From positions 1-44,325 of the forward strand of contig NZ_LAVL01000066.1 in assembly GCF_001083785.1 (NCBI RefSeq): a stretch of 44,325 nucleotides of DNA. The letters are read 5' to 3'. Every line of letters begins with the position of its first letter. Position 1 is the stretch's first letter. Positions 13,935-20,036 of this stretch are shown one piece after another. The translations under genes and the position numbers were made by a program. A model generated the notes under the pieces. That model ran no database searches. It saw nothing but the letters and a program-made list of their open reading frames with translations, and was not told where the DNA came from. This stretch comes from Nonomuraea sp. SBT364 (GTDB lineage Bacteria > Actinomycetota > Actinomycetes > Streptosporangiales > Streptosporangiaceae).

Positions 13935-14689
13935 GCACCATGAAGCTCGCGGTGGCGGGAGCGACCGGCCGGCTGGGACGCCACGTCGTCGACGTCCTCA
14001 CCGAACGGGGGCACCAGGTCGTGCCGATGTCCCGGGCCACCGGCGTGGACATCGTCACCGGCGCGGGCCTGGCCGAGGCGCTGGCCGGCGCGGACGTCAT
14101 CATCGACGTCGCCTCGTGGCACGCCTCCGAGCAGGAGGCGGCGACGGACTTCTTCCGTACGTCGGCCCGCAACCTGCACGAGTACGGCCGGCGGGCGGGG
14201 GTCGCCCGGATCGCCGTGGCGTCCATCATCGGCGTCGGCAACGCCACCGCCGGTTTCCTCGCCGCCAAGAAGACGCACGAGGAACTCCTGCTGTCCGGCC
14301 CGCTCCCCGTGCGCATCCTGCGGGCCGCGCAGTTCCACGAGTTCGTCGGGCAGCTGCTGGACTGGCAGCAGGGCGACGTCGCCTACATCCCGGCCCTGCC
14401 CAGCCAGCTCGTCGCCTGCCGCACCGTGGCCGGGGAACTGGCCGACCTGGCCCTCGACCCCGGCGAGCCCGCTGCCGGAGCGCCGATCCCCGAGATCGCC
14501 GGTCCCCGGAAGGAGACCCTGGCGGAGGCGGCCGCGCTCCTCGGCGCCCGCCGCGGCGTCAAGGTCGTCGGCGTCGACGGCTCGGGCATGCCCGATGCCG
14601 AGATCGCCGCCGAGGGCGGGTTCCTGCCCGGCCCGCACGCCAAGCTCGCCGGGCCGACCTTCCGGGAGTGGCTCGACACCCAGCCCTGA
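13931..14689 (+). CDS. NmrA-like NAD(P)-binding protein (atypical SDR)
   Basis: The 252-residue protein begins with an NAD(P) motif, LAVAGATGRLGRHVVDVL (about 6-23), and has VIIDVAS near 58. The SDR catalytic region is replaced by VARIAVASIIGVGN (about 93-106) and AAKKTHEELLLSGPLPVRILR (115-135), typical of NmrA/YlbE-type proteins. Members are reductases, isomerases or redox sensors in the cytoplasm. It is translationally coupled to the CMD-like gene by an ATGA overlap, so both are expected to belong to the ECF41 regulon. A GC hairpin follows the stop. Confidence 0.85.
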   Translation: MSTMKLAVAGATGRLGRHVVDVLTERGHQVVPMSRATGVDIVTGAGLAEALAGADVIIDVASWHASEQEAATDFFRTSARNLHEYGRRAGVARIAVASIIGVGNATAGFLAAKKTHEELLLSGPLPVRILRAAQFHEFVGQLLDWQQGDVAYIPALPSQLVACRTVAGELADLALDPGEPAAGAPIPEIAGPRKETLAEAAALLGARRGVKVVGVDGSGMPDAEIAAEGGFLPGPHAKLAGPTFREWLDTQP

Positions 14690-14697
14690 GCCGGCCG

Positions 14698-14729
14698 CGT
14701 TCCCGGGGTTCCGCTGGGCTCCGGGAACG
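14698..14729 (+). terminator. Hairpin after the NmrA-like gene
   Basis: CGTTCCCGG ... CCGGGAACG, perfect 9-bp arms with a 14-nt loop, 8 bases after the stop. It marks the likely end of the ECF41 operon. Confidence 0.6.
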
Positions 14730-14791
14730 GGATTCCCCCATCCGGGGGCTCACCCGAGGACACATCACCGCATCCAGGAAAGGGGCTCCCC

Positions 14792-15376
14792 ATGCCCGTC
14801 ACCACGATCGACCCGGCGACCGCGCTCGTCCTCATCGACCTGCAGAACGCCGTCGCCGGCCGCCCCGCTACCCCCATCTCCGGCGCCGAGGTGGTGGCCC
14901 GCGCGGTCGAACTGGCCGGTGCCTTTCGCGCCCACGGCGCCCCGGTCGTCCTGGTCCGGGTCACGGCCCGCGCGGACGGGTCGGACGCCGCTCCGGGACG
15001 CACCGCGACGCCGCGCCCGCCCGGCCCCCTGCCCGACGGCTGGGACGTCATCGTCGCCGACCTGGCCGGCCACCCCGGCGACATCACCGTGACCAAGCGC
15101 AGCTGGAGCGCCTTCTACGGCACCGATCTCGACCTGCAGCTGCGCCGCCGCGGTGTCACGCAGGTCGTGCTGGCCGGGATCGCCACCAGCATCGGCGTGG
15201 AGTCCACCGCCCGCGCCGCCCATGACCACGGCTACCACGTCACGCTGGTGACCGACGCCATGGCCGATCTGAACGCCGGCGCGCACCGCAACAGCATCGA
15301 ACGGATCTTCCCGCTGCTCGGCGAGAGCGCCACCACCGCCGAGATCATCGACCTGCTGGCCAAGACCCGCGCCTGA
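14792..15376 (+). CDS. Isochorismatase-family protein lacking the nucleophilic cysteine
   Basis: The 194-residue isochorismatase-fold protein keeps D16 (VLIDLQNAV) and K102 (VTKRSWSAFYGTDLD). In the third motif (GIATSIGVESTAR) glycine 135 stands where cysteine hydrolases have their Cys, as in true isochorismatases of the EntB/PhzD type. So it may hydrolyse a vinyl-ether-like bond or be a divergent hydrolase. ATG 14792 follows GAAAGGGG. It is 25 nt upstream of the P450 gene and probably in its operon. The substrate is not readable. Confidence 0.82.
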   Translation: MPVTTIDPATALVLIDLQNAVAGRPATPISGAEVVARAVELAGAFRAHGAPVVLVRVTARADGSDAAPGRTATPRPPGPLPDGWDVIVADLAGHPGDITVTKRSWSAFYGTDLDLQLRRRGVTQVVLAGIATSIGVESTARAAHDHGYHVTLVTDAMADLNAGAHRNSIERIFPLLGESATTAEIIDLLAKTRA

Positions 15377-15401
15377 CGATCACCGGATGAAGGGACAGAT
15401 G

Positions 15402-16595
15402 ATGAGGCAACAGCCGGAACTGCCGCTGCACATGCGGCGGAACGGGTTCGACCCGGTCGAGGAGCTGGCCCGGGCCCGCGACGGCGAGGGGGTGGTCCGG
15501 GTCGAGACGCCGTTCGGCCCGCCCGCGTACCTGGTCGGCCGGCACGAGGACGTCCGCCGGGTCCTGTCGGATCCGGCCCGGTTCAGCAGCGCCCTGACGC
15601 CGTTCCCGGGAGCCGGGCAGATGAGCGGCGACGAGCCGGCCAAGGCGCGGGCCGGGCAACTGATCGGGTTCGACCCGCCCGAGCACACGCGGCTGCGCCG
15701 GATGCTCACCCCGGAGTTCACGGTGCGGCGGATGCGCAGACTCGAACCTCGGATCACCGAGATCGTCCAGGACGCCCTGGACGACCTGGAGCGGGCCGGC
15801 AAGCCGGCCGATCTGGTGGCGCACTTCGCGCTGCCGGTGCCGTCGCTGGTGATCTGCGAGCTGCTGGGCGTGCCGCGGGCCGACCGCGCCGCCTTCCACG
15901 AGCGGGCCGTGCGCCTGCTGGACACCTCCTTGCCGATGGAGCAGCGCGTCGCGGCGCAGCGCGAGGACCGCGCCTACATGGCCGGCCTGGTGGACCGCGC
16001 CCAGGCCGATCCGGGCGAGGACATGCTGGGCATGCTGGTGCGTGAGCACGGCGACGATCTCAGCACCGACGAGCTCGTCGGCGTCGCGGGACTGCTGCTG
16101 CTCGCCGGGCACGAGACCACCTCGAACATGCTCGCCCTCGGCACCCTGGCCCTGCTGCGGCATCCCGGCCAGCTCGCCCTGATCCGCGAGGACCCGGCCC
16201 TGGTCGAGCCCGCCGTCGAGGAGATGCTGCGCTGGCTGTCCATCGTGCACTCGCTGCCGCCGCGCACGACCACGGCGGAGGTGGAGATCGCCGGGCATGT
16301 CATCCCGGCGGGCTCACTCGTGGTCTGCTCGCTCCCCGCCGCCAACCGCGACCCCGCCTTCGTCGACGATCCCGGCATCCTGGACATCACCCGGGGAGCC
16401 GCCGGCCACGTCGCCTTCGGCCACGGGGTGCACCACTGCCTCGGGGCGCCGCTGGCGCGGATGGAGATGCGCGTCGCCTTCCCGGCGCTGCTGCGCCGCT
16501 TCCCCGCGCTGGCCGTGGCCGATCCGCGCGAGCAGGCGGACTTCCGGGCCTCCAGCCTGGTGTACGGCTTGCGCACGCTACGGGTGACCTGGTGA
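15402..16595 (+). CDS. Cytochrome P450
   Basis: The 397-residue bacterial P450 has the I-helix oxygen-binding motif LLAGHETTSN (~233-242), the ExxR pair in EEMLRW (~273-278), RTTTAEVEIAGHVIPAG before the heme region and the heme loop FGHGVHHCLGAPLAR (~338-352) with its Cys thiolate. It should be a soluble monooxygenase needing a ferredoxin partner, none of which is encoded nearby. ATG 15402 sits 6 nt after AAGGGA; ATGs at 15387 and 15399 are in frame but worse placed. Its stop overlaps the following GTG (GTGA), coupling it to a membrane protein. Confidence 0.93.
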   Translation: MRQQPELPLHMRRNGFDPVEELARARDGEGVVRVETPFGPPAYLVGRHEDVRRVLSDPARFSSALTPFPGAGQMSGDEPAKARAGQLIGFDPPEHTRLRRMLTPEFTVRRMRRLEPRITEIVQDALDDLERAGKPADLVAHFALPVPSLVICELLGVPRADRAAFHERAVRLLDTSLPMEQRVAAQREDRAYMAGLVDRAQADPGEDMLGMLVREHGDDLSTDELVGVAGLLLLAGHETTSNMLALGTLALLRHPGQLALIREDPALVEPAVEEMLRWLSIVHSLPPRTTTAEVEIAGHVIPAGSLVVCSLPAANRDPAFVDDPGILDITRGAAGHVAFGHGVHHCLGAPLARMEMRVAFPALLRRFPALAVADPREQADFRASSLVYGLRTLRVTW

Positions 16596-17026
16596 GCGGC
16601 CGGTCGCGGGAGGCGGCCTCCCGCGGGACGATCGGCCTGCTGAAGGCGACGACGCTGCTCCTGGCCGCCACCCTGCTGACGCAGGCGATCACCGCCGGCC
16701 AGCTCCTGTCGGACGAGGCCGGCCGCCAGTTGCATCATGCCGCGGGCGGCGCCGTCTCCATCGCGCTGGTCCTCCAGATCGCCGCGGCGTTCCTGGTGTG
16801 GCGGGTGGGCCACGGATCGGCACGGTACCTGGTCGTCAGCGCGTCGATGCTCCTGCTGACCGGCGTGCAGTTCGTGGCGGGCGACGGCGGCGCAGTCGCC
16901 GTCCACGTGCCTCTCGGCGTGGCGCTGTTCGGCGCGGGGACCTTCCTGGTGGCCCAGGTGTGGCCGGCGGGCCCGGCGCCCCGGGCGGTCAGCGGGACAG
17001 CGGAAGCGGACCGGCTTCCGGGGTGA
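16592..17026 (+). CDS. Small four-helix integral membrane protein, function unknown
   Basis: The 144-residue protein has four hydrophobic helices (about 13-33, 47-68, 76-94, 100-120). Two halves repeat a pattern: TQAITAGQLL...LHHAAGG and GVQFVAGDG..VAVHVPLG, that is Q-x-x-x-G followed about ten residues later by His then Gly. Paired His residues across helices could bind heme, as in small cytochrome-b-like proteins, but this is inference. It starts at GTG 16592 overlapping the P450 stop, so it may supply membrane or electron-transfer support to the P450. Its last 38 bp overlap the 3' end of the convergent ROK gene. Confidence 0.7.
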   Translation: MSGRSREAASRGTIGLLKATTLLLAATLLTQAITAGQLLSDEAGRQLHHAAGGAVSIALVLQIAAAFLVWRVGHGSARYLVVSASMLLLTGVQFVAGDGGAVAVHVPLGVALFGAGTFLVAQVWPAGPAPRAVSGTAEADRLPG

Positions 17027-18140
17027 AGAACCGGCGCTCGACGTGCTCCACCGCGTAGTCGATCGCGCCCACCACCACGCACTCGTCGCCCAGCGTGGAC
17101 GCGCGGATCTCCGGAAGCCGGATGCAGCGGCGCTCCAGCCGGTCACGCAGCGGGGGCAGCAGGACGTCGGCGGAGCGGGAGAAGCCGCCGCCGAGGACGA
17201 CGAGCTGGGGATCGAGCAGGAGCACCATGGCGGCGGTCCCCACGGCGAGGTCGTCGAGGTAGCGGCCGACGGCCTCCAGGGCGACGGGGTCGCCGGAGCG
17301 GGCGGCGGCGAGGGTGTGGCCGGCGGCGTCCTCGGGCGAGGTGCCGGGCGGGACGGCGGCGCTGGTGTTGAGGTGTTCGGGGGCGTCGAACCAGCGGGCC
17401 TCCGGCAGCATGGCCATCTCGCCGGCGGCGGCGCCGAAGCCGCGGTGCACCTTGCCGCTGATCACCAGGGCGGCGCCCGTACGGCGGCCGACGTGCAGGA
17501 AGACGACATCGCGGGCGTCGCGGGCGACGCCGCGCCGGACCTCGGCCAAGGCGGCGAGCCGGCTGTCGTTCTCGACGAGGACCTCGCACGGGAACATCTC
17601 CCGCAGCCGGCCGGCCAGGTCGAGCCCGGTCCAGGCGTGGACGGCGACGGAGAAGGAGATGCGGCCGTCCGGGCCGATCACGCCGGTGCTGCCGGCGGCG
17701 AGGGTCCACAGGTCGTCGGTGGTCTTGCGGCTGAGCGCCAGGCAGCCGGACACGGCGCGCTCTATGGCGGCCAGCCGCTCCTCCAGCGGGGCGTCGGGCT
17801 CGACCGGCTGCCGGGTCTCGGCCAGCACGTGGCCGTCGAGGTCGGACAGGGCGGCGCGGACGTTGTGCCCGCCTATGTCGACGCCGACCAGGTGGCCGCT
17901 GTCGGCGCGGAAGCGGTAGCGGCGGGCGGGCCTGCCCATGGTGCCGGCGCTGGGTGGCACCTCCTCCACCCAGCCGAGCGAGGTGAGCTCGTCGACGACC
18001 TCCTTCATCGAGGAGCGCGACAGCCCGGCCCGTTCCGCGAGCGCCGACAGGGTGAGCGGGCCGGCTTCGCGCAGGGCCCGGATCGCGGTCAGCGAGTTGA
18101 GCTGCCTGAGCCGGGACAGATCGCCGCCGCGTAGGTCCAC
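16989..18140 (-). CDS. ROK-family transcriptional regulator
   Basis: The 383-residue protein has an N-terminal winged helix (TAIRALREAGPLTLSALAERAGLSRSSMKEVVDEL, about 18-52) and a ROK actin-like ATPase fold. That fold has GVDIGGHNVRAALSDLDG (~84-101), VENDSRLAALAEVRRG (~188-203), GAAAGEMAML (~235) and LDPQLVVLGGGFSRS (~325). The usual CxCGxxGC zinc motif is absent, so it is a sugar-sensing regulator rather than a kinase. GTG 18140 follows AGGAG (18151-18155). Beside it lie the ruins of an alpha-galactosidase gene and a ROK-style palindrome at 18580-18598, so it probably controlled sugar hydrolases. Its 3' end overlaps the neighbouring gene by 38 bp. Confidence 0.9.
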   Translation of the reverse strand: MDLRGGDLSRLRQLNSLTAIRALREAGPLTLSALAERAGLSRSSMKEVVDELTSLGWVEEVPPSAGTMGRPARRYRFRADSGHLVGVDIGGHNVRAALSDLDGHVLAETRQPVEPDAPLEERLAAIERAVSGCLALSRKTTDDLWTLAAGSTGVIGPDGRISFSVAVHAWTGLDLAGRLREMFPCEVLVENDSRLAALAEVRRGVARDARDVVFLHVGRRTGAALVISGKVHRGFGAAAGEMAMLPEARWFDAPEHLNTSAAVPPGTSPEDAAGHTLAAARSGDPVALEAVGRYLDDLAVGTAAMVLLLDPQLVVLGGGFSRSADVLLPPLRDRLERRCIRLPEIRASTLGDECVVVGAIDYAVEHVERRFFTPEAGPLPLSR

Positions 18141-18311
18141 CGAACCCGACTCCTAATGTAGGTCTCCTCTGAAACAACCAGTATGCCAGCGATCAGCAGT
18201 CCCACCGTTGCCTCGATGCCCCCCAGAATTTCCGCAAATCCATCATCGACCCCGCGAAGCGGCCACTGCCACTAATGAGGGACTCCTTCGTAAGTGAGAG
18301 GAGGATTTCGA

Positions 18312-18540
18312 GTGTCGTTCGCAGACATCGGCGAGGCCAGGCGTGCGCCCGGTGCGGCGCGGGTGTTCGAGCACGGCCGGCAGTCGTGGAGCCCCACCGG
18401 CGTCTACCGGCTGGATGACGCCGGTGCCCGCTGGATCGTTCCAGGGCGAGGGCCTGCTGGCCGTCGACCCCGGCCACCGAGGCCGACGTGCTGGAGAACC
18501 TGGAGCCGGCAGACCCGCCCCGGCGTCCCGGGAGGGGCGG
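18312..18540 (+). pseudogene. Alpha-galactosidase (GH36-like) remnant
   Basis: Three short blocks resemble actinobacterial alpha-galactosidases but lie in three different frames: ARVFEHGRQSWSPTGVYRL (within 18312-18435), FQGEGLLAVDPG (from 18439) and TEADVLENLEPADPP (from 18476). The intact enzyme has several hundred residues, so most of the gene is deleted and frameshifted. A good ribosome site (GAGGAGG, 18298-18304) and GTG 18312 survive, so decay looks recent. Homology judged by eye. Confidence 0.6.
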
Positions 18541-18548
18541 CTGAGGGG

Positions 18549-18576
18549 TTGACGCGCTCCGCTCGGCGCGTATCTT
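18549..18576 (+). promoter_or_regulatory. Promoter of the small secreted protein gene
   Basis: TTGACG (18549-18554), 16-nt spacer, TATCTT (18571-18576). The palindrome at 18580-18598 covers the expected start site. Confidence 0.65.
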
Positions 18577-18579
18577 TCG

Positions 18580-18598
18580 CTTAGGAAAGTTTCCTAAG
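18580..18598. promoter_or_regulatory. 19-bp palindromic operator (ROK-type candidate)
   Basis: CTTAGGAAA-G-TTTCCTAAG, perfect 9-bp arms around one base. I associate the TTAGGAAAgTTTCCTAA pattern with control of secreted hydrolase genes in actinomycetes, plausibly by ROK proteins; that link is from memory. Position over the start site implies repression. Confidence 0.65.
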
Positions 18599-18641
18599 AG
18601 TCCCCTGAGGCGTGAATCCGTCACCAGTAGTGGGAGAGGGT

Positions 18642-18953
18642 ATGAGTAGAACCCTGCGCGTCCTCGCCGCGACCGCGCTCGCGGCGGGAGCCGTCACCGT
18701 CGCATCCAGCGCACTGAGCACGGCGTCGGCGGCGGCCGGCGACTGCGAATACGGCATCGGCCAGAACTCGTTCTCCGCCCGGTGCGCGACGGGCGGCCCC
18801 GCCTACGAGTTCCGCGCGTGGGTCCAGTGCGTCAACGGCCGCAGGGACGGCGGCTGGACGACGACCAACAGCGGCCAGTGGAGCGTGGCGAGCTGCGGAC
18901 CCTGGTGGATCGACCGCCTGAGCTACGGCGTGGACGTACGCCCGCTCCCCTGA
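18642..18953 (+). CDS. Small secreted cysteine-containing protein
   Basis: The 103-residue precursor has a Sec signal peptide (MSRTLRVLAATALAAGAVTVASSALSTASA, cleavage expected near residue 31, before AGDCEYG). The mature part has about 72 residues with four Cys (DCEYG, ARCATGG, VQCVNG, ASCGPWW), enough for two disulfides. Aromatic and glycine residues dominate, suggesting a small beta-sheet domain. ATG 18642 follows GGGAGAGGG. Strong promoter and operator lie upstream. I do not recognise the family. Control by a sugar-type operator hints at co-regulation with extracellular hydrolases. Confidence 0.75.
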   Translation: MSRTLRVLAATALAAGAVTVASSALSTASAAAGDCEYGIGQNSFSARCATGGPAYEFRAWVQCVNGRRDGGWTTTNSGQWSVASCGPWWIDRLSYGVDVRPLP

Positions 18954-18977
18954 CGCGCGCGCCCGCACCCCGGGACG

Positions 18978-19367
18978 TCACACGACGGCGACGGCGTCGA
19001 TCTCCGTGAGGAACCCGGGGCCCAGGCCGGCCACGACGTGGACCGTGATGGCCGGCGGCGGGTCCTCCTGGTTCCACACCTCACGGAAGGCGGCCACGCC
19101 CTCGTCGAAACTGTGGCCGTCCACCACGGCGATGCGCCAGTGCACGATGTTCGCCAGGCTCGCGCCTTCGCTCTCCAGGATGGCCGAGAGGTTGCGGAAG
19201 GCCTGCCTGGCCTGCTCCCCGATCGTGGGGCCGACGGGCTTGCCGTCGGCCCCGACCCCGTTCTGGCCGCCGATGTAGATGGTCTTGGCCGGTTGTTCGA
19301 CCACGACGGCCTGGCTGAAGGCGGGGCTGCGGTGAAGCCCTTCGGGGTTGATGTGCCGTACACCCAT
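18978..19367 (-). CDS. RidA/YjgF-family protein lacking the catalytic arginine
   Basis: The 129-residue protein follows the RidA fold: GVRHINPEGL, FSQAVVVEQPAKTIYIGGQNG, EQARQAFRNLSAILESEGASLANIVHWRIAVVDG, PPAITVHVVAGLGPGFLTEIDAVAVV. In imine deaminases the penultimate block reads PARxxVxxxxLP with the essential Arg. Here it is PAITVHVV, so classical 2-aminoacrylate deaminase activity is doubtful and a ligand-binding role is possible. ATG 19367 follows AGGAGG. It is divergent from the CGNR regulator gene, with two palindromic operators between. Confidence 0.85.
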   Translation of the reverse strand: MGVRHINPEGLHRSPAFSQAVVVEQPAKTIYIGGQNGVGADGKPVGPTIGEQARQAFRNLSAILESEGASLANIVHWRIAVVDGHSFDEGVAAFREVWNQEDPPPAITVHVVAGLGPGFLTEIDAVAVV

Positions 19368-19385
19368 TGCTGCCTCCTCGATGGT

Positions 19386-19406
19386 GAAACCAGTTTGACT
19401 GGTTTC
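19386..19406. promoter_or_regulatory. Operator 1 of the RidA-CGNR divergent region
   Basis: GAAACCAGT-TTG-ACTGGTTTC, perfect 9-bp arms and 3-bp centre. Lies 19 bp upstream of the ridA start and overlaps the expected -35 region of the CGNR gene. Confidence 0.75.
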
Positions 19407-19412
19407 GGCGGT

Positions 19413-19433
19413 GACACCAGTTATAGTGGTTTC
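19413..19433. promoter_or_regulatory. Operator 2 of the RidA-CGNR divergent region
   Basis: GACACCAGT-TAT-AGTGGTTTC, the same design with 7 of 9 arm pairs. Its centre is 27 bp from operator 1. It covers the TATAGT -10 (19422-19427) and ends one base before the CGNR ATG. Confidence 0.7.
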
Positions 19434-20036
19434 ATGAGAGTGAACGCAACCGGACGGGTGCTGCGCGACCCCAAGGGCGGCTCGTTCCGGTTCGACGCCG
19501 GCGCCGTCTGCCTGGACTTCGCCCACACCGGCGGCGAGGGCCGGTACGCGGTCTTCGAGACCCTCCACGAGCCCGCCGACCTCGCCGCATGGCTGGCCGA
19601 GCCGCCCCTGGGCGCGGTCATGACCACACCGGTGACCACCCCCGAGCTGGCGGGGGCCAAGGCGCTGCGCCAGGCGATCTGGGACGCCGCGCACGCCCGG
19701 GCGGCCCAGCGGGCCCTCCCCGCCGGATCGGTCGCCGCCATCAACCGGGCCGCGGCCGCGCCGCCGCTGATCCCCGAACTCGCCGCCGACGGCACGGGCG
19801 CGCGATGGGCGGCGCCGGTCCGCGCGGCGCAGGCGCTGTCGTCACTGGCGCGCGAGATGATCGAGCTGCTGTCCGGGCCGCTGGCCGGGCGCTTCCGCGA
19901 GTGCGCGAGCGACGACTGCCCGCTGGTGTTCGTCGACACCTCCCGCCCGGGCGCCCGCCGCTGGTGCGCCATGGAACGCTGCGGCAACCGCCACAAACTC
20001 CGGGCCCTGCGCGCCCGGCAGGCCATGGACCCATGA
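19434..20036 (+). CDS. CGNR zinc-finger transcriptional regulator (ABATE type)
   Basis: The 200-residue protein has an N-terminal stress-associated (ABATE) domain beginning FRFDAGAVCLDFAHTGG. The C-terminal CGNR zinc finger (about 157-195) reads FRECASDDCPLVFVD...RRWCAMERCGNRHK, with four Cys ligands and the name-giving motif. Such proteins are predicted DNA-binding regulators. ATG 19434 lies 6 nt after a TATAGT box, implying a leaderless mRNA. Two like operators occupy its promoter and face the divergent RidA gene, so it probably represses both. Its stop abuts the stop of the convergent phosphatase gene. Confidence 0.88.
   Translation: MRVNATGRVLRDPKGGSFRFDAGAVCLDFAHTGGEGRYAVFETLHEPADLAAWLAEPPLGAVMTTPVTTPELAGAKALRQAIWDAAHARAAQRALPAGSVAAINRAAAAPPLIPELAADGTGARWAAPVRAAQALSSLAREMIELLSGPLAGRFRECASDDCPLVFVDTSRPGARRWCAMERCGNRHKLRALRARQAMDP

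Noticed and set aside
14698..14729. Operator reading of the 9-bp-arm inverted repeat after the NmrA-like gene
   Set aside because: Position directly after a stop and a 14-nt loop fit a terminator better than a protein-binding site.
18193..18624. 143-residue minus-strand open frame between the ROK gene and the small secreted protein
   Set aside because: No ribosome site or family pattern, and it crosses the promoter and palindrome. The plus-strand alpha-galactosidase remnant explains the region better.
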